From positions 48,860 to 97,209 of the forward strand of contig DHSR01000036.1 of the NCBI GenBank assembly GCA_002410555.1: a DNA stretch of 48,350 nt. Direction: 5' to 3'. Made by a program: the position numbers and the translations under genes. The notes beneath the pieces were generated by a model. That model did not search any database and was not told the origin of the DNA. It worked only from the letters and a program-made list of their open reading frames with translations. Positions 17,286-24,459 of this stretch are shown piece by piece (position 1 is the first letter of the stretch; each line of letters begins with the position of its first letter). This DNA comes from Bacteroidales bacterium UBA5281 (GTDB lineage Bacteria > Bacteroidota > Bacteroidia > Bacteroidales > Lentimicrobiaceae).

Positions 17286-17442
17286 ATGAGCCTCCTCCGA
17301 ATAAAGCATTTTCGCCACAAAGACACAAAGGCACAAAGAATCACTAAATTTAATATTCTGATTTACAATTCTTTGTGCAGCCTGGTTTCTTCGTGTCTTA
17401 GTGGCATTCTTTTTCTTTTACCTATTCGGAGTGGCCTCATAG
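17286..17442. repeat. MITE-like inverted-repeat element, copy 1
   Basis: The outer arms pair CTCCGAATA (about 17295) with TATTCGGAG (about 17424). The inner arms pair GCCACAAAGACACAAAG (from 17314) with CTTCGTGTCTTAGTGGC (to 17405), and a middle GGCACAAAG pairs with CTTTGTGC. The inner arms resemble a second element at 42387-42476. There is no coding capacity, so it is a possible non-autonomous mobile or REP-like sequence. Confidence 0.6.
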
Positions 17443-17466
17443 ATTTATGTTTAAACTTTTAAAACA

Positions 17467-18486
17467 ATGAAAAAATCGATTCTTTCTTCAACAACCCTAC
17501 TGTTTTCAATACTGGTATTTGCACTGTCAACAAGCTGCAACCAAACTTCCCGCAACCAGGAAGAAAACACCTCCGATTCTTTGAAGCAAGGGATAGATGC
17601 GCAGCAAATTGCTTCGGGCGATAAATGGCTGAAAAGCATCTTTCAATGCTCCGCTGAAATCGGCTACTGTCTGCCTGATGAGAAGAAAGTGTTTACCGAA
17701 CGGTATCTTGAGTTTTATCACGAAAAGCTCGAAATCTATGAATACCCTGAATTTGAGGCACAAGAAGAGCAGATAGCTGCCGAAAAAGTGTTTAAAAACA
17801 AATGGAAAATGATTTATCCTTTGGGTAAGGAAGTTTGGGCCCCGTTTGGAATGGGAAACGGCATGGAAGCAGGCGATAAATTAGAAAATGTGACCATAAC
17901 CCACCTTTCTGATTTGAAATTTACAGCACTTATTGACTACGGTGAAGAGAACGTTTTTTTCAATACTCTAGTGCTTATCCCGTCGGCCGATGCATTTTTG
18001 ATAGACTATATTGAAACAGCGTTAATCGATGTACATCAGGGTCATATAAATCTTCCCTTTTTACAAAATCTCGCACTTGCTAAATTTCAATTGGGAACCA
18101 ATCCCGATGATGCAAAACGTTTGTTGGGTAAACCACAATCTGAGAATACAGAAACAGAACCTTTGGAAGTTTCCGGTTACATAGATGAGGATTATATTGT
18201 GACGACCACAACCATGGAGTACGACGGCATTCAGTTAACCTATCAGGACGACCGCATGACTCACGCCTATATCACTAAGCCGGGGAAGGGTTTCGGATGG
18301 ATTATTTGTGAAGACAAAAACTGCGATAAAGATTTTTTGATCGAGAAATTCGGACTCACTAAAGACGATTTATTTGAAAATAAAGACGGTAATAAAGCCT
18401 TCATAAGTATGGAGATTCTTAATATAGAAGTCAATTTTGATGAGAATGACCTGGTTAAAACGATAGAGTTTAACAGTGGGCCTTGA
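17467..18486 (+). CDS. Lipoprotein of unknown function
   Basis: The 339-residue product has a lipoprotein-type signal (LLFSILVFALSTSC, Cys24) followed by a Ser/Asn/Glu-rich linker. The mature domain starts near residue 50. Its C-terminal third contains LGTNPDDAKRLLGKPQSENT, which recalls the G-x-loop-LGkP hairpin of SmpA/BamE-like proteins, but the match is weak and the protein is much longer than BamE. Motifs such as GFGWIICEDKNCDKDFLIEK show two cysteines that could form a disulfide. It is probably periplasmic and membrane-anchored. It is the first of several lipoprotein genes with modest gaps. Confidence 0.7.
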   Translation: MKKSILSSTTLLFSILVFALSTSCNQTSRNQEENTSDSLKQGIDAQQIASGDKWLKSIFQCSAEIGYCLPDEKKVFTERYLEFYHEKLEIYEYPEFEAQEEQIAAEKVFKNKWKMIYPLGKEVWAPFGMGNGMEAGDKLENVTITHLSDLKFTALIDYGEENVFFNTLVLIPSADAFLIDYIETALIDVHQGHINLPFLQNLALAKFQLGTNPDDAKRLLGKPQSENTETEPLEVSGYIDEDYIVTTTTMEYDGIQLTYQDDRMTHAYITKPGKGFGWIICEDKNCDKDFLIEKFGLTKDDLFENKDGNKAFISMEILNIEVNFDENDLVKTIEFNSGP

Positions 18487-18591
18487 TGGATTAAGATAAA
18501 GTGAGAAGCATGAATTAATAACAGAATCTTTTCATCTATTAGTAAAAGATAATTTCACACAAAATTGCACATTCAAAAACAAAGATAAACC

Positions 18592-19308
18592 ATGAAATCG
18601 AAAATTTATCTGATCGCATTTCTTGCAATACTTTTTTCATGTACAGGTGAGAATCAAAAAGGCGCTACCGTCGAAATTTCAGGCACCATGAAACAAAATG
18701 AAATTGCGGGAGAAACAACCGATGCTACAGTCGTAAATATTAAAGATATATTTCTACTGCTGCCCGATGATGCATTTCCCGAAGCAATAAGTTTAACCAA
18801 TCGAGAGCTGCTGCTTAATAATATTGGTGAAGATAAAGCTTACGATATTTCATCAACTCCCATTGATGTGTGCGATGTGAAAAACGGATATTTAAGCCTT
18901 ACCGGAATGCAGTTTGGATGGGAAATGTGCTACTGGAATCTGAAAGACGGCCGCAAGTTGGTAGCTATAAATAATGGTACGGAATCGGGAAGTGAAATAA
19001 GGACATTTTTTTACCAAAACGGAAAACTTGCCGAAGATCCCAATTACCGGTTAGGCGGGAATCAAAATTATAAGTTGACTGACTTTATTAATGTTTCGCA
19101 GCTATCGGCCGATACCCGAAAATTTGCAGAAAAGCAATTTGCCAAGGGTGACTATATTGTTTATTACCAACTTCCTCAAAAAGGCACCTCACTAAAATTA
19201 AACATAGATACCTATCAATTTTTGGATTACGATGAAGCCCGGGAAATTCCTTATGAAGCAATCAAAGAAGTTACGCTAAAATGGAATAACGAAAAATGGG
19301 AAAGGTAG
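18592..19308 (+). CDS. Lipoprotein of unknown function
   Basis: The 238-residue lipoprotein has a short signal with lipobox LFSC (Cys17). The mature part includes FLLLPDDAFPEAISLTNREL and GDYIVYYQLPQKGTSLKLNI, suggesting a beta-rich fold similar to short periplasmic proteins of Bacteroidota, with no recognised enzyme motif. Its stop codon lies 26 bases before the start of the next gene (19335), so the two are likely co-transcribed. Confidence 0.7.
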   Translation: MKSKIYLIAFLAILFSCTGENQKGATVEISGTMKQNEIAGETTDATVVNIKDIFLLLPDDAFPEAISLTNRELLLNNIGEDKAYDISSTPIDVCDVKNGYLSLTGMQFGWEMCYWNLKDGRKLVAINNGTESGSEIRTFFYQNGKLAEDPNYRLGGNQNYKLTDFINVSQLSADTRKFAEKQFAKGDYIVYYQLPQKGTSLKLNIDTYQFLDYDEAREIPYEAIKEVTLKWNNEKWER

Positions 19309-19334
19309 CATTCTACTTTAAAAACGTATTACAA

Positions 19335-20345
19335 ATGAAAAAAACAATCTATTTCTTAGCAATCTTTGCCATACTATCCGCTTGTAGAGAGGGCAATCAG
19401 GAAAATGGCCACAATGAGCTGCAACCTGCTGATACAACTGTGGCAGAAGTCATTTTGGAGAAACCTGCAGATATTGCCTACACGCAATGCCCCTTAGCAT
19501 ATCTTATTGATGGCCAATTGTATTTCCACAGTTTTGACGATAACAAAAAAGTAAAATTCGTCGAAGAATCTGATACCATTTTTAATTTTACCTTCGATGC
19601 AGAAGGAAAAACATTGTATTACAGTGTAGAGCGTGATGGTTCGCTATGGCTCAAATCTGCTGTCATTAGCGATTCGAAAATTACACCACAATGGGTGGTT
19701 GATTGGAAACTGAAAAAAGACGACTGCATAACCGACACCTATGGCGAAATAAGCCCGCTTCTTTACCATAAAGGAGAACTGCTTATGGAGCACGGCTTTG
19801 TTTGGGACTACTACGATTTTAGGAAATTTGACATATACTCCATTGCCGGAAAAGAAAAAAAATCTCTGGACAAGGAATCTGACGGACGGGTTTTAGGAAA
19901 ATTCATGACGGAACTTCCTCGTAATAAAGCAGATCAGTACTTCAAAACAACAAAACAACAACTCTATTATACGCGCAACAATGTAAAAGTGTGTTTGTCT
20001 GACAAACTGGATTTTAATGTGCTGAGAAATAAAGAGAGTGAAGATTATTGGGTTGAAACAGAGTTCATCTCATTTACGCTTTCACCGGATGAGACAAAAA
20101 TTCTTTACGGTACAATCATTGAGATGGGCGATTTAGGACACGGTCCTTATTGTATAGCCAACAAAGATGGTAGTAATCAGATGATACTAGAACAAACGGA
20201 TATTGGTAGTAATAAAAATCCTGTATGGCTCAAAAACAACAGTATAATATTCACAGATTATGAAAAAAATCTGTTTGTTGCAAACAACGATGAGCTTTCC
20301 ATCCAAAAAATTGCAGAAAATGTTTCGCTTTATGCTGCAAGGTAA
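19335..20345 (+). CDS. Lipoprotein with probable beta-propeller (TolB/WD40-like) repeats
   Basis: The start at 19335 gives a lipoprotein signal (YFLAIFAILSAC, Cys17). An ATG at 19296 would overlap the previous gene and bury the signal. Blade-like repeats appear several times: FTFDAEGKTLYYSVERDGSL, FISFTLSPDETKILYGTI, and IANKDGSNQMILEQTD followed by NPVWLKNNSIIFTD. These match the SPDG/KILY/ANxDGS pattern of TolB-like propellers. At about 336 residues it could form a five- or six-bladed propeller on the periplasmic side of a membrane. Partner unknown. Confidence 0.74.
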   Translation: MKKTIYFLAIFAILSACREGNQENGHNELQPADTTVAEVILEKPADIAYTQCPLAYLIDGQLYFHSFDDNKKVKFVEESDTIFNFTFDAEGKTLYYSVERDGSLWLKSAVISDSKITPQWVVDWKLKKDDCITDTYGEISPLLYHKGELLMEHGFVWDYYDFRKFDIYSIAGKEKKSLDKESDGRVLGKFMTELPRNKADQYFKTTKQQLYYTRNNVKVCLSDKLDFNVLRNKESEDYWVETEFISFTLSPDETKILYGTIIEMGDLGHGPYCIANKDGSNQMILEQTDIGSNKNPVWLKNNSIIFTDYEKNLFVANNDELSIQKIAENVSLYAAR

Positions 20346-20441
20346 TAAAAGAGCAATGGCAGGTGGAGAACTTCTCCACAGTCAGCCTCAACTTTCGGCC
20401 TCAATCTAATAATTATCATTATTAAGATAAACAAAACAATT

Positions 20442-20753
20442 ATGACAGCTACAGCAAAAAAATCATTCCTTTTCCGGATTTACGGAACATATGCACTCAA
20501 AGATGACCTTGGTACAATCCTTACAGGACACATTGAATACGGCAAAGTGTGTTTAAATGACCAGGTGGTGTATGCCGACAAAAGCCAGACCCCCGTTTTT
20601 GAATGCACAATTGCCGATATTGAACGATTGCCCATGACCAGACTCACCGAAGCCTCTGCCGAAGAAATGGGACAAAGGAGTATAACCATGCAAATTTTCG
20701 GACATTTAAGTCATGAGTTTGAAACAGGCGGCTTTATTATGAAAATTAAATGA
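20442..20753 (+). CDS. Stand-alone EF-Tu domain-2-like beta-barrel protein
   Basis: The 103-residue protein has no signal peptide. Its sequence follows the pattern of translation-factor domain 2: FRIYGTYALKDDLGTILTGH, then IEYGKVCLNDQVVY, then IADIER, and a C-terminal GGFIMKIK, matching the G-x-hydrophobic-x-GxIxxGxVxxxDxV logic of EF-Tu and IF2 barrels. No GTPase domain is attached. Similar short proteins occur alone in bacteria but their role is not known to me. It sits between lipoprotein genes with A-rich upstream DNA typical of a real start. Confidence 0.65.
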   Translation: MTATAKKSFLFRIYGTYALKDDLGTILTGHIEYGKVCLNDQVVYADKSQTPVFECTIADIERLPMTRLTEASAEEMGQRSITMQIFGHLSHEFETGGFIMKIK

Positions 20754-20811
20754 AAGTCCTTGCCCCACAAAGTCCTTAATTCAAGCCTCCAACTATTAAA
20801 ATTTAACAGCC

Positions 20812-21882
20812 ATGAGCAAACTAACGTATTTTATCATTTCCCTTGTCCTACTTACAGCGTGCAACGGCAACCCCGGGAAAACAGATACGCAGCCAGACAG
20901 CGTAAACTACAAAACTTACCACAACGATCGATACGACTACACCGTTGAATATCCCGATTTCCTTATTCCGCAAGGCGAAGCGGATAGCGGAGACGGTCAA
21001 AAATTCATTTCGGAAGATCAAAAAATCCAACTGATCGTTTATTATGAGTTCAAAGATGATCCCACTAAAGATGGTGAACCTCCTTCGGTTGAAAAGGCAT
21101 ACGCAGAGGATTTAGCTTTCATAACAGGAGTTCTCAGTAAAAAGCTCGAAGACAACCACTATATTATCAAATATAAGGTTGATAATATGTTGCACACTGA
21201 TTATACTGTGTTTAATGATAGATATTTCACCATTCGCTTCGAATATCCCGAAGAAGAGAATGACAGGATGGAAGGCGTTATTGAACATATAATCAATTCT
21301 TTTAAATTGGAAGTGCTTGATTATAATGCAAATGCGCAAAATGGCAATGCTTCTTCCGGAGAACCAGAAGATAAGTTCCCCGCTTTTATCGAGGGTTTCC
21401 TGAACGATTGCTATTGGGGAAAAAACTTTAGCAGCCTGCTCAAGAACAATGACAAAACACTGGCTAATTACCTTGACTCAAAAATGGATGTAAGACGCTA
21501 CTACGCTTCCGGTACAGTAGCTATTTTGGCAACGAGAGCCGAAGATTTTGGTTTTGCCCCGGAGGATGATTTTATGAGCAAACCCAGCGCAACCGGTGAT
21601 TTAATATTTGAGTATGTAAATGACTTTGACAATTCAACGCCTTGTGATCTCATTTATAGTAATATCAATGTAATATATTACGTAAGGATTAAAAGTGTTC
21701 CTGATGTGGTTGTGAATACGGAGACCTTCGAAACCAGGCCAGTGAAAATAGCCTATCCTGAGGCAGAAATTATGGCCGTTTATCTGCCCAATTCCTATGA
21801 TAATCCCCGCGGATTTTATTTCATTCATACGCCCGATGGCTGGAAACTCGCCTTTGTGGATGACTCGCTGTGTGAAGCGTGA
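20812..21882 (+). CDS. Lipoprotein of unknown function
   Basis: The 356-residue lipoprotein has lipobox LLTAC (Cys17). The first domain (about 35-165: YDYTVEYPDFLIPQGEADSG, DRYFTIRFEYPEEENDRMEG) resembles the PsbP-like or DUF-type folds that begin with a YxxxYP motif. The second half (about 180-356) has FIEGFLNDCYWGKNFSSLLK and NPRGFYFIHTPDGWKLAFVD, which looks like a separate small domain. No active-site residues could be assigned. Likely membrane-anchored on the periplasmic side. It is the last gene of the plus-strand lipoprotein run. Confidence 0.7.
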   Translation: MSKLTYFIISLVLLTACNGNPGKTDTQPDSVNYKTYHNDRYDYTVEYPDFLIPQGEADSGDGQKFISEDQKIQLIVYYEFKDDPTKDGEPPSVEKAYAEDLAFITGVLSKKLEDNHYIIKYKVDNMLHTDYTVFNDRYFTIRFEYPEEENDRMEGVIEHIINSFKLEVLDYNANAQNGNASSGEPEDKFPAFIEGFLNDCYWGKNFSSLLKNNDKTLANYLDSKMDVRRYYASGTVAILATRAEDFGFAPEDDFMSKPSATGDLIFEYVNDFDNSTPCDLIYSNINVIYYVRIKSVPDVVVNTETFETRPVKIAYPEAEIMAVYLPNSYDNPRGFYFIHTPDGWKLAFVDDSLCEA

Positions 21883-22052
21883 CTGAATTTCGTGAATAAA
21901 AAATTGGCTCTTACCACTTATACTTATAAAGCGGTTTGGTGGAATTTTATACTCCAATTGGGTTCATTCACTATTTTAACACTGATTGCTCATCACACAT
22001 CACAGATCACTCATCACTAATCACACATTACAGATCACACAAAATAAACTCC

Positions 22053-22060
22053 TATCTTTG
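22053..22060 (+). promoter_or_regulatory. -7 box (TATCTTTG) of the ychF promoter
   Basis: TATCTTTG matches the Bacteroidota consensus TAnnTTTG exactly and lies 31 bases before the ychF ATG. The -33 TTTG element is not obvious. The upstream 60 bases are repeats of ATCACA(C/G)AT. Confidence 0.7.
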
Positions 22061-22090
22061 CACCCCTCAAATCATTAGAATTTTCAATTT

Positions 22091-23188
22091 ATGGCATTAA
22101 AATGCGGCATTGTTGGGCTGACCAACATCGGTAAAACCACCATATTCAACTGTTTTTCAAATACTAAAGGTCAAACATCCAATTTTGCTTACAGCACCAA
22201 CAAATCAAACCTGGGTCAGGTAAATGTGCCGGATGACCGGCTTTATGAAATCGATAAATTAATCCATTCTGCCAGGATTGTACCGGTAACAGTTGAAATT
22301 ATGGACATTCCGGGTTTGGCCAAGGGAGCCAGCCAGGGAGAAGGGGTGGGGAATAAATTTCTGGCCGATATACAGCAAACCGATGCCATCATTCATGTAT
22401 TGCGTTGCTTTGATGACGAAAACCTGCCCCATGTTGAAGGTTCTATAAACCCGGTACGTGATCGTGAGATTGTTGACCTTGAACTTCAGATAAGAGACCT
22501 CGACCTGGTGGAGCGTAAAATACAACGATTGGAAAAATTGGTGAAAGCCGGCGATAAGCAGGCCAAACAGGGTATTGATGCTCTGAATAAAGTGAAAAGT
22601 CACCTCGAAGATTTTCAGTCCGTTCGAACCCTCGATCTGGACGAAAAGGAACGTTCCTATATTGAAGATATGTTTTTGCTCACCGATAAACCGGTGATTT
22701 ATGTTTGTAACGTTGACGATGCATCTGCCGTTGCGGGTAATCAGTATGTGGAGCAACTGAAGGCGTCAGTCCAGGATGAGCATGCCCAGGTTTTGGTTAT
22801 AGCCGGTTCACTTGAAGCTGAAATTGCCGAACTGGAAAGTGCCGAAGACCGAAAGGTTTTTCTTGAAGATGCAGGGCTGACTGAGCCTGGCGTAAACAAG
22901 CTGGTGCGGGCTGCTTATAACATCCTTGATCTTAAGTCATTTTTTACCGCCGGGCCAATGGAAGTTCGCGCCTGGACCATTAAAAAGGGTATGACTGCAC
23001 CTCAGGCGGCAGGGGTGATACACAGCGATTTACAAAGGGGATTCATCCGCGCAGAAGTAATGAAATACGCTGACTTTATTCGCCTGAAATCCGAGCATGC
23101 CTGCCGTGAAGCCGGAAAGTTATATGTGGAAGGCAAAAGCTATGTGGTTGAAGATGGCGACATTTTGCACATCCGGTTTAACGTATAA
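22091..23188 (+). CDS. ychF: YchF/OLA1-family P-loop ATPase
   Basis: The 365-residue protein is full length for YchF. The P-loop reads GLTNIGKTTIFNC (about 9-21), a variant of the usual NVGKST. The G3 motif is DIPGLAKGASQGEGVGNKFL (about 74-93). The C-terminal TGS domain contains SFFTAGPMEVRAWTIKKGMT and EGKSYVVEDGDILHIRFNV. YchF proteins are ribosome-associated, redox-sensitive ATPases that favour ATP over GTP. It has a good promoter box 31 bases upstream and a bidirectional hairpin terminator downstream, so it is probably transcribed alone. Confidence 0.96.
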   Translation: MALKCGIVGLTNIGKTTIFNCFSNTKGQTSNFAYSTNKSNLGQVNVPDDRLYEIDKLIHSARIVPVTVEIMDIPGLAKGASQGEGVGNKFLADIQQTDAIIHVLRCFDDENLPHVEGSINPVRDREIVDLELQIRDLDLVERKIQRLEKLVKAGDKQAKQGIDALNKVKSHLEDFQSVRTLDLDEKERSYIEDMFLLTDKPVIYVCNVDDASAVAGNQYVEQLKASVQDEHAQVLVIAGSLEAEIAELESAEDRKVFLEDAGLTEPGVNKLVRAAYNILDLKSFFTAGPMEVRAWTIKKGMTAPQAAGVIHSDLQRGFIRAEVMKYADFIRLKSEHACREAGKLYVEGKSYVVEDGDILHIRFNV

Positions 23189-23208
23189 AACGTAGTAAAT
23201 ACAAACAG

Positions 23209-23233
23209 AAAACGCACCCACGGGTGCGTTTTT
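23209..23233. terminator. Bidirectional terminator between ychF and the LEA-like gene
   Basis: AAAACGCACCC (23209-23219) and GGGTGCGTTTT (23222-23232) form a perfect 11-bp stem with a two-base centre. T-runs are present on both strands. It lies between two convergent genes (stops at 23188 and 23261). Confidence 0.88.
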
Positions 23234-23260
23234 CAGTTGTATAATTACCTATTTAATGAC

Positions 23261-24163
23261 TTACTTATCCGGATGATTGCCTTTATTTTTCTCTGCTTCT
23301 TTTTTAATGTCCCCGGCCTTATGCTTAGCATCTTTTTTTAGTTCGTCTGCTTTTTCTTCTGCAGTGTCAGCCAGCTTTTTGGCATCCTCCGCTACCTTAT
23401 TTGCTTTGTCGGTGGCATCCTGTTTAACCTCCCCGGATTTATTTTTGGCATCATCAAATACTTTACCGGCTTCTGCTTTGACATCACCTAGTTTTTCCGA
23501 AGCCGATTCTTTTAGTTCACCAGCTTTTGATTTGGCATCATCCCACACTTTTCCAGCATCTGATTTCACTTCGCCGGCTTTAGCGGAGGCATCTTCTTTC
23601 AAATCACCGGCTTTATCTTTAGCCTCATGTACCACCTTAGCAGCATCTGATTTTATTTCTCCGGCTTTCACCGAAGCATCCTCTTTCAAGTCGCCAGTTT
23701 TTTGCCTGGTATCATCCCATGTTTTGGCGGCATCCCTTCTTACTTCACTGGTTTTGGTAGCTGCATCATCCTTTATATCAGCAGCTTTTGATTTAGCATC
23801 GTCCCAAACCTTGCCGGCATCTGCTTTCACTTCACCGGCTTTTTCTTTGGTTTCCTGCTTCAGCTCATCCATTTTTTCACTTGCTTTATCGGCAACTTTC
23901 CCGGAATTTTCCTTTACCGATTGAGCTTTATCTCCGGCTTTGTCAGCAAGATCACCCACCTTCTCTCTGGCACTATCCAGCACCTCCTCTGTTTTATCCA
24001 GCAGTTCATCGCCCGCCTCTTTGGCTTTTTGGGCTACTTCTCTGGTTTTGTCAACTGCTTCATCTTTAAGATGATCGGCCTTAGTCTTCAGATCGGTAAT
24101 TTTCTCAACACCCACCTCTTTGGTGGTGCGAAACAGTCTTTTCAATGCGCTAAGTATACTCAT
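23261..24163 (-). CDS. LEA-like repetitive stress protein
   Basis: The 300-residue protein is almost wholly a repeat of 11-residue and 22-residue units rich in Ala, Lys, Asp and Glu, for example KAGEVKADAGKVWDDAKSKA, GDLKEDASVKAGEIKSDAAK and KAGELKESASEKLGDVKAEA. This is the pattern of group 3 LEA and apolipoprotein-like amphipathic helices. There are no cysteines and no signal peptide, so it is cytoplasmic. Such proteins are disordered in solution and fold on membranes or on drying, and are linked to desiccation, salt or general stress. The first ~20 residues (MSILSALKRLFRTTKEVGVE) form a distinct amphipathic start. DNA repeats at the same positions imply growth by unit duplication. Confidence 0.88.
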   Translation of the reverse strand: MSILSALKRLFRTTKEVGVEKITDLKTKADHLKDEAVDKTREVAQKAKEAGDELLDKTEEVLDSAREKVGDLADKAGDKAQSVKENSGKVADKASEKMDELKQETKEKAGEVKADAGKVWDDAKSKAADIKDDAATKTSEVRRDAAKTWDDTRQKTGDLKEDASVKAGEIKSDAAKVVHEAKDKAGDLKEDASAKAGEVKSDAGKVWDDAKSKAGELKESASEKLGDVKAEAGKVFDDAKNKSGEVKQDATDKANKVAEDAKKLADTAEEKADELKKDAKHKAGDIKKEAEKNKGNHPDK

Positions 24164-24459
24164 GGTTTTAGTTTTTAGATTTTTCTTAATTTCAACGGGC
24201 TAATTTATCAACAAAAGGTTGATTTACACCTCGCTATCTTATTATTTAAACATGTAACAAAGTAGAATGTTTGCATTTTTAGGTATGTTGTCTGTTTTTT
24301 TTGCAATTTTATAATCCGTTGGGCTTTTAATACCTTAGCTGTGTTTTTTATTACTTAAGAAATAAGGAGTAAATTCAATTGTCCAAGGCCATCTCAATAA
24401 ACCCACTGAAGCCTGGCTGGATTGGAAGATGAATGACCAATCTCTATTTACCAGAATCG
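24164..24459. other. Gap between LEA-like gene and the distal end of the CRISPR array
   Basis: This AT-rich DNA holds the upstream region of the LEA-like gene on the minus strand and the trailer of the array. No degenerate CRISPR repeat was seen beyond the last copy at 24460-24490, and no gene was found. Confidence 0.5.

Noticed and set aside
23277..23924. Long plus-strand frame of 215 codons opposite the LEA-like gene
   Set aside because: It is the antisense of a highly repetitive gene and reads as Ser/Ala/Phe repeats, an artefact of codon periodicity.
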